A DNA stretch of 64,000 nt from NCBI GenBank assembly GCA_964607245.1, contig CAZSIB010000001.1:302095-366094 (forward strand), in the 5' to 3' direction. Below the pieces are notes generated by a model, which ran no database searches, was not told the origin of the DNA, and was given only the letters and a program-made list of their open reading frames with translations. This document shows, one piece after another, positions 8,589-16,390 of this stretch; position 1 is the first letter of the stretch, and each line of letters opens with the position of its first letter. The position numbers and the translations under genes are program-made. The stretch comes from CAZLPZ01 sp964607245. Lineage in GTDB: Bacteria; Pseudomonadota; Alphaproteobacteria; Micavibrionales; Micavibrionaceae.

Positions 8589-9381
8589 GCCCTTGACCGA
8601 TCCGCACGGACCGAATCTCTGTCGCGTGGCCTGTTGTATCATTCGTTTCAATGAAAACACCGCAGAGCATGGCAGGCCCTTCGCACGGACTTAGCTTCTC
8701 GCCGGGTACTTTACGTACGAAACGCGCCACCGCCAAATCCTTGCGCATTCCGATCACGCTGTCGTAATCTCCAGTCATACCGGCATCTGTTTGAAACGCA
8801 GTGCCACCGGGCAAAATACGCGCATCTGCCGTGGGCACATGGGTATGCGTGCCAATCACCGCGCTGACCCGGCCATCCAGGTGATACGCGATTGCTTGTT
8901 TCTCACTGCTGGCCTCACCATGAAAATCAAGGAAAATCGCGTGAATCCCGTTCGATCCCAGCGGGTATTGGTCGAGCAACCCGCGGATCACAGCGAAAGG
9001 ATCGTCGAGTGGGTCCATAAACAACCGGCCCATCGCATTGATCACCATGATCTTGCGCCCCCCCGATACATCCAGGATCACATGTCCACGCCCCACTGTA
9101 CCCGGCGGATAATTAATAGGCCGGATCATCCGCGGTATGCGGTCAAGATAAGGAATAATCTCACGCTGATCCCAAACATGATTGCCCGATGTAATCACGT
9201 CAACGCCATAGCTATAAAGATCATCACAAATCTTGGGTGTATGCCCAAAGCCGTGCGCGCTGTTTTCTGCATTCGCAATCACAACATCCAGCGACAGGCG
9301 CGTGCGAAGCAAGGGCAAATAATCGCGGACAGCATCTCGGCCCGACCGGCCAACAATGTCACCGATAAATAAGATTTTCAA
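8566..9381 (-). CDS. YmdB-type metallophosphoesterase
   Basis: A 271-residue member of the family typified by Bacillus YmdB, a 2',3'-cyclic-nucleotide phosphodiesterase. Two-metal ligands are visible: Asp8 in IGDIVGRSGR, Glu39-Asn40 in NAENSAHG, His68 in GNHVWD, a His in FHGEASSEK and two in GTHTHV. The length is standard. It is convergent with rppH (23-base overlap) and is the last gene of a leftward group that starts with the zapA locus, 14 bases after the cyclo-ligase gene. Confidence 0.9.
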   Translation of the reverse strand: MKILFIGDIVGRSGRDAVRDYLPLLRTRLSLDVVIANAENSAHGFGHTPKICDDLYSYGVDVITSGNHVWDQREIIPYLDRIPRMIRPINYPPGTVGRGHVILDVSGGRKIMVINAMGRLFMDPLDDPFAVIRGLLDQYPLGSNGIHAIFLDFHGEASSEKQAIAYHLDGRVSAVIGTHTHVPTADARILPGGTAFQTDAGMTGDYDSVIGMRKDLAVARFVRKVPGEKLSPCEGPAMLCGVFIETNDTTGHATEIRSVRIGQGLISTDTV

Positions 9382-9395
9382 AAGAAAGACGCTTT

Positions 9396-9956
9396 CTAAC
9401 CACGAAAATCGTGGGTGGCTTGCGGCGTAACGACAAAATCAAGACGGATGTCGTGATCCTCACGCGGCAAAGGGAATAAACAAATTTGTTCGGCATACGC
9501 ATAGCCGACCGTGACGACCTTATGCCCGATTTCAGCGAATTTTGCAAGTGTCCGGTCATAATACCCACCGCCATACCCCAACCGATATCCCTTGCGGTCA
9601 AACGCCAAAAGCGGCAACAACATGATATCGGGCAGAACGGGTGTGCCTTGGGGTTGTGGAATGCCGTGCGGACCAGGGATTAGCATTTGTCGGCCGTCAT
9701 AATGAATAAAATCCAAGATCCCTGTCGATGTGTTCGTCGCTGGAAGCAAGGTTTCTGCCCCTAACCCGTGAAGTTCTTCAATCAAAGGAAAAGTATCCAG
9801 TTCACGTCGAACAGGCCAGTAGAGGGCGATCTTGTGCCCAGCCTGGGGGAGGAAATGAGTCAAGAAAACCTGCGCGGCTTTTTCACCTTCATCACCGGTC
9901 AGGCGCAGAGCAGCGCGCACACGTTCAGCTTCTTGTCGGATGGTAGCTTTATCCAT
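9396..9956 (-). CDS. 5-formyltetrahydrofolate cyclo-ligase
   Basis: This enzyme converts 5-formyl-THF to 5,10-methenyl-THF with ATP, returning stored folate to one-carbon metabolism. The 186-residue product has the signature RLGYGGGYYDRTL near residue 130 and the phosphate-binding basic N-terminal helix. The start at 9956 (MDKATIRQEA) is chosen because the upstream in-frame residues are unlike the family and lie inside the NUDIX gene; the ATG overlaps that gene's stop by 8 bases. The order zapA - 6S RNA - cyclo-ligase matches E. coli, except that two NUDIX genes are inserted here. In E. coli it is called fau/ygfA. Confidence 0.92.
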   Translation of the reverse strand: MDKATIRQEAERVRAALRLTGDEGEKAAQVFLTHFLPQAGHKIALYWPVRRELDTFPLIEELHGLGAETLLPATNTSTGILDFIHYDGRQMLIPGPHGIPQPQGTPVLPDIMLLPLLAFDRKGYRLGYGGGYYDRTLAKFAEIGHKVVTVGYAYAEQICLFPLPREDHDIRLDFVVTPQATHDFRG

Positions 9957-10506
9957 GGGGGTGCGCCTTGAGATACCGATGCAGATGATAAAGCGCCATA
10001 AAGGCCAGGCCACATTCCAAATCACCCCGCGCGGACATGTCATCCAGATCATCGAGCGTGACGATTTTTAGATCCAGAATTTCATCCATCTTCTCGGGCG
10101 CTTTTAACCCATTTAAATCGGCGTCACTTACATGTGTCAGGTAAAAATAGATTTCAGTGTCACTATCCCCTGAACTTAGATAGCCCCGGCCAATTTGGAT
10201 AAGATCTTTTGCCGCGATCCCCATTTCTTCTTGTAATTCACGCTTGGCGGCAACTTCCCATGTTTCACCCGGGTCCAAAGTTCCGGCGCAAAGTTCCCAC
10301 TTTGCTTTGTTTAAAGGAAACCGAAACTGCTGAATAATGGGTGTCCGACCTGTTGGGGACAATGGCACCACAACAACAACTTTTTTACCACTGAGATAAG
10401 TATAAGTCCCAGGCACACCATCGCGCGCGATCGCCAGTTTTTTAAAGGTGCGGTATTGATCTTGATAAACGATTTCTTCGGAAAGAATACGAAATTGACG
10501 GGGCAT
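9949..10506 (-). CDS. NUDIX hydrolase, ADP-ribose pyrophosphatase-like (copy 2)
   Basis: A 185-residue NUDIX protein with an intact box (GTLDPGETWEVAAK then RELQEEMGI) on an ADP-ribose pyrophosphatase-like scaffold. The substrate cannot be told from sequence. The start at 10506 has a very strong ribosome site (GGAGGTGATC). The N-terminus, PRQFRILSEEIVYQDQY, is nearly the same as that of the next gene upstream, so the two are tandem duplicates that have diverged. Its stop overlaps the cyclo-ligase start. Confidence 0.88.
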   Translation of the reverse strand: MPRQFRILSEEIVYQDQYRTFKKLAIARDGVPGTYTYLSGKKVVVVVPLSPTGRTPIIQQFRFPLNKAKWELCAGTLDPGETWEVAAKRELQEEMGIAAKDLIQIGRGYLSSGDSDTEIYFYLTHVSDADLNGLKAPEKMDEILDLKIVTLDDLDDMSARGDLECGLAFMALYHLHRYLKAHPHG

Positions 10507-10510
10507 TAGA

Positions 10511-11062
10511 TCACCTCCAATCCATATATCGGTAAAACAGGCCATATGCAGTCAAAGTTAATCCACAAATTACATCCCCATCTTGAATCATTTTATCAAG
10601 TTCAGAGATGCTTAAAACTCGATGCGCATTAATCTGGTCTTCATTTTTTGGAAAAGAAATTTGATCCAATGATTCATCTGTAATATGAGCAATGAATATC
10701 TGACCTGGATTAGAAAGAACGGCTGCGTTAGGTTGGACTTTCGCAATACATCTGCAATCATCTGCCTCAATCCCCGTTTCCTCATAAAGCTCCCTTATCG
10801 CGGCCTCTCGCGCGTCTTCTTGGTCATCAATTCCCCCTCCTGGGAACTCCCATACAAATTCCGCTATAGCGAAGCGATATTGTTGAATAAGCACAGTTCT
10901 TCTTGATGGAGTAACAGGCACAACAATAACATACGGATTTCTAATTATTCTTGGGTGCTTCTCTATTTTCTTTTTATCTGCTTGAGTCCTTAAGGTCATC
11001 ATTGTTGTATAATCATCTTGATAAATGATTTCTTCGGAAAGGATATCAAATTTACGTGGCAT
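10511..11062 (-). CDS. NUDIX hydrolase (copy 1)
   Basis: A 183-residue NUDIX protein. It starts MPRKFDILSEEIIYQDDY, parallel to its downstream neighbour, and has an intact box (GGGIDDQEDAREAAI then RELYEETGI). The gene is visibly more AT-rich than the neighbouring copy and the cyclo-ligase, so one of the pair may have been acquired rather than duplicated in place. It lies directly after the 6S RNA terminator on the same strand and ends 4 bases before the next gene's start. Substrate unknown. Confidence 0.88.
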   Translation of the reverse strand: MPRKFDILSEEIIYQDDYTTMMTLRTQADKKKIEKHPRIIRNPYVIVVPVTPSRRTVLIQQYRFAIAEFVWEFPGGGIDDQEDAREAAIRELYEETGIEADDCRCIAKVQPNAAVLSNPGQIFIAHITDESLDQISFPKNEDQINAHRVLSISELDKMIQDGDVICGLTLTAYGLFYRYMDWR

Positions 11063-11086
11063 ATCTTATCCTTAAGCAACAAAAAA

Positions 11087-11243
11087 GGACGAGCCGCGAA
11101 AGCCGTCGACACGAAATATCCGCTGCTGGCCCGGTTTAACAGGTGGGCGCCATATACCGCCACAAGGGCGACAGGGACAGCTCCCAATAGCAACGATTAT
11201 CGGCCCGAGGGATAAAGTATCAAACGCACCCCACAGCCCGTCC
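11087..11243 (-). ncRNA. ssrS: 6S RNA
   Basis: 6S RNA mimics an open promoter and holds sigma-70 RNA polymerase in stationary phase. Evidence: position between zapA and the formyl-THF cyclo-ligase as in many proteobacteria; the reverse strand carries CCCTCGGGCCGATA, close to CCCCUGAGCCGAUA of E. coli 6S; and the ends pair in a 10-base closing helix (11234-11243 with 11087-11096, two G-U pairs) enclosing about 157 nt, the usual alphaproteobacterial length. A run of six T (reverse strand, 11081-11086) follows the helix as a terminator. The exact 5' end is inferred from the helix; no covariance model was run. Confidence 0.82.
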
Positions 11244-11253
11244 AACCTTTGGT

Positions 11254-11673
11254 TTAAGCTGCTTGCAACCGTTTCGCAAGAGATTCCAGACGAGACGACA
11301 AATTTTCAATCGTTCCTGCAATCTTGGCCTCAAGCACTGGATCAATATCCACCCCTTTTTGAGACGCGGATACGTTGGTTGTTTCGGCCATATGGGCCAT
11401 TTGTTGTTGTAAATTTTCGATTTCACGGGTTTGGGCGGTCATTTGCGCCCGGATGGATTGAATCCCCTCGCGGGTTTCAAAAAGTTCATCCGCCATCACA
11501 AGGCAGGCCAGGACCAAAAGATGGGCCTCGGTCGCGGCTGCTCCTGCCCCACCGCCGATTTCACGAACCTTGCGGTCGATATATTGCCCAAGTTCTTTGA
11601 CGCGCTTTTCCTGACCATCATCACATCCCACGCCATAGGAACGCCCGCGAATCAATAAATTAACTTCACTCAT
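11254..11673 (-). CDS. zapA: Cell division protein ZapA
   Basis: ZapA bundles FtsZ filaments in the Z-ring. At 139 residues it has the N-terminal globular domain (VNLLIRGRSYGVGC, then EKRVKELGQYIDRKV) followed by helices that dimerise (about 45-139). It extends beyond the shorter E. coli form. It directly precedes 6S RNA on the same strand and follows a small coiled-coil gene by 15 bases, the usual alphaproteobacterial arrangement. Confidence 0.92.
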   Translation of the reverse strand: MSEVNLLIRGRSYGVGCDDGQEKRVKELGQYIDRKVREIGGGAGAAATEAHLLVLACLVMADELFETREGIQSIRAQMTAQTREIENLQQQMAHMAETTNVSASQKGVDIDPVLEAKIAGTIENLSSRLESLAKRLQAA

Positions 11674-11688
11674 GATGACTCCCCCTGT

Positions 11689-11928
11689 TTATGCCGTTTG
11701 TAAAACCGACTGGATTTTTGCCATCGCCTTGTCGAGGCGACGGGCTAAATCACCGGTATCTTTCGTTGGTGCTGTGTTGGCGGGTGCCGAAAATAAATCC
11801 ATCTGATTGTCGCGGCGTCGCGGCCCACCTCGTGGGCGTTGTTCCAGTTTTGTCAGGGTTTCTTCGAGACCTGCGATTGTCTCCGTCATTTTTTCAAGCA
11901 CAGATAACACATCCGACGTGGCTGGCAT
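11689..11928 (-). CDS. Small coiled-coil protein upstream of zapA
   Basis: A 79-residue, mostly helical protein. Residues about 5-30 (VLSVLEKMTETIAGLEETL) form a heptad-like helix, a basic Arg/Gly patch follows (RPRGGPRRR), and a second helix closes the protein. Small coiled-coil proteins are commonly encoded just before zapA in alphaproteobacteria, so a divisome-related role is inferred, not shown. The start at 11928 has AAAGGGGAA upstream; the longer frame to 12060 lacks a site. Confidence 0.65.
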   Translation of the reverse strand: MPATSDVLSVLEKMTETIAGLEETLTKLEQRPRGGPRRRDNQMDLFSAPANTAPTKDTGDLARRLDKAMAKIQSVLQTA

Positions 11929-12081
11929 GGCGTAATTCCCCTTTAACGACCCCAGAGTTTGCTTGATTTCCACAAAGGAACGACCCAACGGGACGCTTGG
12001 AAACCAAGGCAAAGGACAAATAAGATGAACGAATGCTGAACCAGTAGCAAATTTAATCAATCATTGCAAGAACTTCGGGCA

Positions 12082-12110
12082 TTGAGCTTGCATCTATCCT
12101 CAAGTATTAT
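12082..12110 (+). promoter_or_regulatory. Promoter of tkt
   Basis: TTGAGC at 12082-12087 and TATTAT at 12105-12110 are 17 bases apart, about 37 bases before the transketolase start. It is the best sigma-70 match in the 218-base gap between the divergent genes. Confidence 0.55.
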
Positions 12111-12146
12111 AAGGGGAGTGGATAAGTTTTTGGATAAGTTCTGTAT

Positions 12147-14093
12147 ATGTCTCTGCCTCCTCTCGACCTCACCGTTTTACGGGAACAAGCCAACGCCATC
12201 CGGGCCCTCGCGATGGATGCTGTGGAACGTGCCCAAAGCGGCCATCCGGGCCAACCCATGGGCATGGCCGATGTGGCAACCGTTCTGTTTTCGCGGCATC
12301 TGAATTTTTATGCCGCAAAGCCAGAATGGCCAAATCGTGACCGATTTATCCTGTCGGGCGGGCATGGGTCGATGCTGCTTTATGCCCTTGCCTATTTAAC
12401 GGGGTATCCGGGGATCACGCTCGATGATATCCAAAATTTCCGCCAATTGGGGGCGATCACGGCGGGGCATCCAGAACGTCACCTTCAGGCCGGAATTGAA
12501 ATGACGACCGGGCCCCTGGGCCAGGGGCTTGCCGCATCTGTTGGGTTTGCCCTGGCGCAAGCGCGGCAAGAGACTCTGTTTGGACCGGATATTTGCGCAC
12601 ATCTTACTTATGTCATGTGCGGCGACGGGGATTTACAAGAAGGCGTCACGCACGAGGCCTGCGCGCTCGCGGGACACTGGCGCCTTAAAAACTTGATTGT
12701 TCTTTATGATGATAACGGAATTTCGATCGACGGGCCAACGGCGCTGTCATTTACCGAGGATGCCTGCGCGCGTTTTAACGCCTATGGCTTTGCCACGCGC
12801 CGGATTGATGGGCATGACGCCCAAGCAATTGACGACGCCCTCACCTGGGCCAGATCACAAGATCGGCCGGTTTTCATTGCCTGCAAAACGACGATTGGGT
12901 TTGGCGCGGGGGCAAAGGCGGGAACGGCCGATTGTCACGGATCGCCCCTGGGCCCGGAAGAAATTGCACAAGCCCGAAAAAATCTCGACTGGCCGCATGA
13001 TCCTTTCGTGATACCAGATCACATCCGCGCACGTTGGCAGGATGTTGGAATGCGGGGCCGCGATGCCTATCTGGCGTGGGAAAAATCGCTTGCGGCACTA
13101 AACGACGAGATGCGGCAAAATTATATTGATGCACAGTCTGGCGTACGCCCGCATGCGGTAGAAACCGCGATCCATAGCGTCACGCAGAAATTCATGGCTG
13201 CCCCACCCGCAATCGCAACACGCAAGGCCTCTCAGATCGTTCTTGAACACCTAGTCCCTGCGTTGCCGAACTTAATCGGCGGGTCCGCGGATTTAACAGG
13301 ATCGAACTTAACTAAAGTCACAAACGACAAGAATTATATTCATTATGGCGTGCGCGAACATGGCATGGCGGCGATCATGAACGGTTTGGCCTTGCATGGG
13401 GGCTTTGTTCCTTATGGCGGCACGTTTCTATGCTTTGCCGACTATGCCCGCCCCGCGATCCGTTTGGCCGCTCTGATGGGGATTCAAGTGATCTATGTGA
13501 TGACGCATGACTCCATTGGGCTGGGTGAAGACGGCCCCACACACCAACCGATCGAGCATTTAGCATCTCTTCGGGCCATTCCAAACGTGCGTGTCTTTCG
13601 CCCCGCAGATGCGACTGAAACAGCGTACTGTTGGGAACTGGCCCTGAAGCATAGAACAGGCCCCAGTATCTTATGTTTGACGCGGCAGAACGTGCGACCC
13701 CTGCCCGCTGATCGTCGGATGATCAATGGGGCGCATGTTGTCCTGGATACGCCAAACCCGCGTGTTGTGATTTATGCCACCGGATCAGAAGTCGAAATCG
13801 CTTTGGATACCGCCCAAAAACTAGACGCGAGTAATATTCGTGTACGCGTGATATCCATTCCCTCCTTCGAAATTCTTCGTGAACAAGGCAGTATTCAACG
13901 CGATTCAGATGTCCTGTCTGTCGGCATCGAAGCGGGAATCCGCCAAGGGTGGGATGACATTATCGGACCTGGAGGCCTTTTCTTTGGCCTCTCGACGTTT
14001 GGCGCATCCGGCCCGGCAAAGAAACTTTACGATCATTTTGGCCTGACCGCTGAAAAAATATCCAAGAAAATTATCGCCGCGCTTAACCCTTAA
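12147..14093 (+). CDS. tkt: Transketolase
   Basis: Transketolase moves two-carbon units between sugar phosphates in the pentose phosphate pathway, using thiamine diphosphate. The 648-residue product has the N-terminal SGHPGQPMGMAD, the ThDP motif GDGDLQEGVTHEA through DDNGISIDG, the middle-domain GEDGPTHQPIEHL, and a C-terminal regulatory-like domain. Length is normal. The start has no strong ribosome site but is the natural family N-terminus. Its last 11 bases overlap convergent lysS. RpiB of the same pathway is at 50.3 kb. Confidence 0.95.
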   Translation: MSLPPLDLTVLREQANAIRALAMDAVERAQSGHPGQPMGMADVATVLFSRHLNFYAAKPEWPNRDRFILSGGHGSMLLYALAYLTGYPGITLDDIQNFRQLGAITAGHPERHLQAGIEMTTGPLGQGLAASVGFALAQARQETLFGPDICAHLTYVMCGDGDLQEGVTHEACALAGHWRLKNLIVLYDDNGISIDGPTALSFTEDACARFNAYGFATRRIDGHDAQAIDDALTWARSQDRPVFIACKTTIGFGAGAKAGTADCHGSPLGPEEIAQARKNLDWPHDPFVIPDHIRARWQDVGMRGRDAYLAWEKSLAALNDEMRQNYIDAQSGVRPHAVETAIHSVTQKFMAAPPAIATRKASQIVLEHLVPALPNLIGGSADLTGSNLTKVTNDKNYIHYGVREHGMAAIMNGLALHGGFVPYGGTFLCFADYARPAIRLAALMGIQVIYVMTHDSIGLGEDGPTHQPIEHLASLRAIPNVRVFRPADATETAYCWELALKHRTGPSILCLTRQNVRPLPADRRMINGAHVVLDTPNPRVVIYATGSEVEIALDTAQKLDASNIRVRVISIPSFEILREQGSIQRDSDVLSVGIEAGIRQGWDDIIGPGGLFFGLSTFGASGPAKKLYDHFGLTAEKISKKIIAALNP

Positions 14094-15588
14094 TCGGTTT
14101 TAATGTGGGAAAGCAGATCACATCGCGGATGTTATACGACCCGGTCAAGATCATAATCAAGCGATCAATTCCCATTCCCCACCCGGCGCAAGGTGGAAGG
14201 CCGTATTCGAGGGCAGAAATAAAATCAGAATCGAGCATTTGCGCCTCGGCATCGCCCGCCTCACGCTGCGCCACCTGATCCATAAACCGTTCATATTGAA
14301 CTTTTGGATCATTGAGTTCGGTAAACGCGTTGGCGATTTCCCACGTGCAGCAATAGCTTTCAAAACGTTCAACAACGCGCGGGTGGTCACGATGGTTTTT
14401 AGCAAGCGGTGAAATTTCAAACGGATGATCCATCACGTGTGTCGGTTGAATTAAATCTTGTTCAACGCGATCTTCAAACACAGCCTCAACACACTGGCCC
14501 CAATTGGCATTTTTATCGACGTGGATTTTAAGCTCCGCACATTTCGCACGCGCGGCCTCTGCCGTCTCGACCGTCATAAAATCAACGCCTGTTTTCTCAA
14601 GGACCAATGCGCACATGGTTTTGCGCACCCAGGGCTTACCAAAGTCAATCGTATGATCTCCAAATTGGACCTGGGCCGACCCATGAACCGCCATAACGAC
14701 ATACCGCACCATATCTTCGATCACGGTCATCACATCGTGATAATCCATATAGGCATGGTAACTTTCGATCATTGTGAATTCAGGGTTATGCCGAACAGAG
14801 ATGCCTTCATTCCGGAAGTTACGATTGATTTCAAAAACATGATCCGCAAGACCTCCCACCATCAATCTCTTCAGGTAAAGTTCCGGTGCAATGCGCAGGA
14901 AAAAATCATTATCGAGGGCGTTGTGATGCGTCACGAAGGGGCGCGCACTGGCCCCCCCCAAGATCGGGTGCAACATAGGCGTCTCAACCTCAAGCCCGCC
15001 CATACCAATGAGAAATTCTCGAATTTTTGCAATAATTTGAGAGCGCAACCGTAACGTCCGCCGACTATCGTCATTGACGATCAAATCGACATAGCGTTGC
15101 CGATAGCGTTGTTCAATATCCGTCAATCCGTGATATTTTTCAGGGAGTGGCGCCAAGGTCTTGGTTAACATCTCAACCGATGTGGCGCGGACCGACAACT
15201 CCCCGCGCGGCGTACGCCGCACGGTTCCAACGGCGCCAACAATGTCCCCCAGATCAATATAGTCGAGTTTTTTTAATTGATCCTCGGGCATTGAATCCTT
15301 GTGGCAAAATACCTGAATTTTGCCGGACGGATCGTGTAAATCAATAAACATGCCTGAATTTCGCATGGCCATGACGCGGCCCGCGACGTGGACGACATCC
15401 GTGGTTTCTTGCCCATTTTCAAGGTGTTCATATTTTTCTTGGACCTCGACCGCACGGTGCGTACGCGGGAAAACATGCGGATAGGGGTTAATCCCGGCGT
15501 CCTTTAAGGCCTGCAGTTTTTTTTCCTTGGCCGCACGAGGATCACCATCATGTGCTGATTGGACAGGTGTCGATTGGGCGGTTGCCAT
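14083..15588 (-). CDS. lysS: Lysyl-tRNA synthetase, class II
   Basis: Charges tRNA-Lys with lysine. The 501-residue class II enzyme has an N-terminal OB-fold anticodon-binding domain (about 50-150, with VAGRVMAMRNSGMFIDLHD) and the aminoacylation core: motif 1 around FLIGMGGLEVETPML, motif 2 FRNEGISVRHNPEFTMIE, motif 3 GLPPCAGWGMGIDRLIMI. The start at 15588 has GGAG 9 bases upstream; a further ATG at 15618 has no site. The 3' end overlaps tkt by 11 bases. Promoter at 15622-15651 faces the pilin-like gene's promoter. Confidence 0.95.
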   Translation of the reverse strand: MATAQSTPVQSAHDGDPRAAKEKKLQALKDAGINPYPHVFPRTHRAVEVQEKYEHLENGQETTDVVHVAGRVMAMRNSGMFIDLHDPSGKIQVFCHKDSMPEDQLKKLDYIDLGDIVGAVGTVRRTPRGELSVRATSVEMLTKTLAPLPEKYHGLTDIEQRYRQRYVDLIVNDDSRRTLRLRSQIIAKIREFLIGMGGLEVETPMLHPILGGASARPFVTHHNALDNDFFLRIAPELYLKRLMVGGLADHVFEINRNFRNEGISVRHNPEFTMIESYHAYMDYHDVMTVIEDMVRYVVMAVHGSAQVQFGDHTIDFGKPWVRKTMCALVLEKTGVDFMTVETAEAARAKCAELKIHVDKNANWGQCVEAVFEDRVEQDLIQPTHVMDHPFEISPLAKNHRDHPRVVERFESYCCTWEIANAFTELNDPKVQYERFMDQVAQREAGDAEAQMLDSDFISALEYGLPPCAGWGMGIDRLIMILTGSYNIRDVICFPTLKPIKG

Positions 15589-15611
15589 TTTTTGATGCTC
15601 CGTGCTATGAT
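15582..15611 (+). promoter_or_regulatory. Promoter of the pilin-like gene and uvrB
   Basis: TTGCCA at 15582-15587 and TATGAT at 15606-15611 are separated by 18 bases and lie about 42 bases before the pilin-like gene. The -35 overlaps the lysS start codon on the other strand. Confidence 0.45.
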
Positions 15612-15621
15612 TTTCCAAGCG

Positions 15622-15651
15622 ATTATGGCCTGTTTACCCGGAATAAATCAA
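15622..15651 (-). promoter_or_regulatory. Promoter of lysS
   Basis: Reverse strand: TTGATT (15646-15651) and CATAAT (15622-15627), 18-base spacer, about 34 bases before the lysS start. It faces away from the rightward promoter at 15582-15611. Confidence 0.45.
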
Positions 15652-15652
15652 G

Positions 15653-16390
15653 ATGAAACACGCTTTTTCTTCTCTTCATGCGCCCAAATCCCAGGGAAAC
15701 GTGCTCCTCATGATTTTGATCGCGGTTGTCTTGGTGGGCGCACTCACCATGAGTATTATGCGTTCCGACGTGACCGACGCCGATGCCGTCGCCCCGGAAC
15801 AAGCGCGTATTCTTGCCGCCCAAACCTTAAGCCAGGCACGCACACTGGAACAAGCTGTCTCAACCCTGATCTCGCGCGGATGCAGTGAACAAGAAATTAA
15901 CTTTGAGAATACGGTTGTTGCGGGATACACGAATGCGGGCGCCCCAGCCGATGACCGATGCAATGTTTTTGAACGCGCGGGCGCAGGTTTAGTTTGGCCG
16001 ACCCCACCCGGAAATGCGAATGACGGGTCAAGCTGGCGTATGCTCGGTGGTAATGCCGTCTCTGGCGTCACGCGAACGGATGATGGGTCGTGCGCGTCTG
16101 GCTGTATTGATCTCATGGCCGTATTGCCGAACGTCACATTAAATGTGTGCAAGCAACTGAATGCCTTAACCGGAGTAACCGATTTTTCCGATCCTCCCCC
16201 CGTTGATTTATCAAACTTTGATGGCACGACCAAAATCGCTGGGTTTAGTGGAAGTGCTGTGGGCGAGCCGGTCCTTGATACCGGAACCCTCCTGTCCGCC
16301 AAACGCACTGGATGTTTCGAGGCAACGAATATCAGTGGCGTCGCGTCCAGCGGCACCTATTGGTTCTATCACGTTTTGTTGGTGCGGTAA
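15653..16390 (+). CDS. Membrane-anchored pilin-like protein, unknown function
   Basis: A 245-residue protein with a short basic N-terminus, then [19 protein letters not shown], a hydrophobic helix of the type seen at the start of type IV pilin-like proteins, and a large extracytoplasmic domain. The domain has six Cys (GCSEQ, CNVF, CASGC, VCKQL, GCFEAT), enough for up to three disulfides. No exact prepilin peptidase site is obvious (G before N, without the usual F/M-T-L-x-E). The stop overlaps the uvrB start as TAATG, so the two are translationally coupled although no functional link is known. Confidence 0.6.
   Translation: MKHAFSSLHAPKSQGNVLLMILIAVVLVGALTMSIMRSDVTDADAVAPEQARILAAQTLSQARTLEQAVSTLISRGCSEQEINFENTVVAGYTNAGAPADDRCNVFERAGAGLVWPTPPGNANDGSSWRMLGGNAVSGVTRTDDGSCASGCIDLMAVLPNVTLNVCKQLNALTGVTDFSDPPPVDLSNFDGTTKIAGFSGSAVGEPVLDTGTLLSAKRTGCFEATNISGVASSGTYWFYHVLLVR

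Noticed and set aside
10999..11193. Two 60-odd codon frames over the 6S region, both strands
   Set aside because: No ribosome sites, no family, and they overlap a well-supported 6S RNA.
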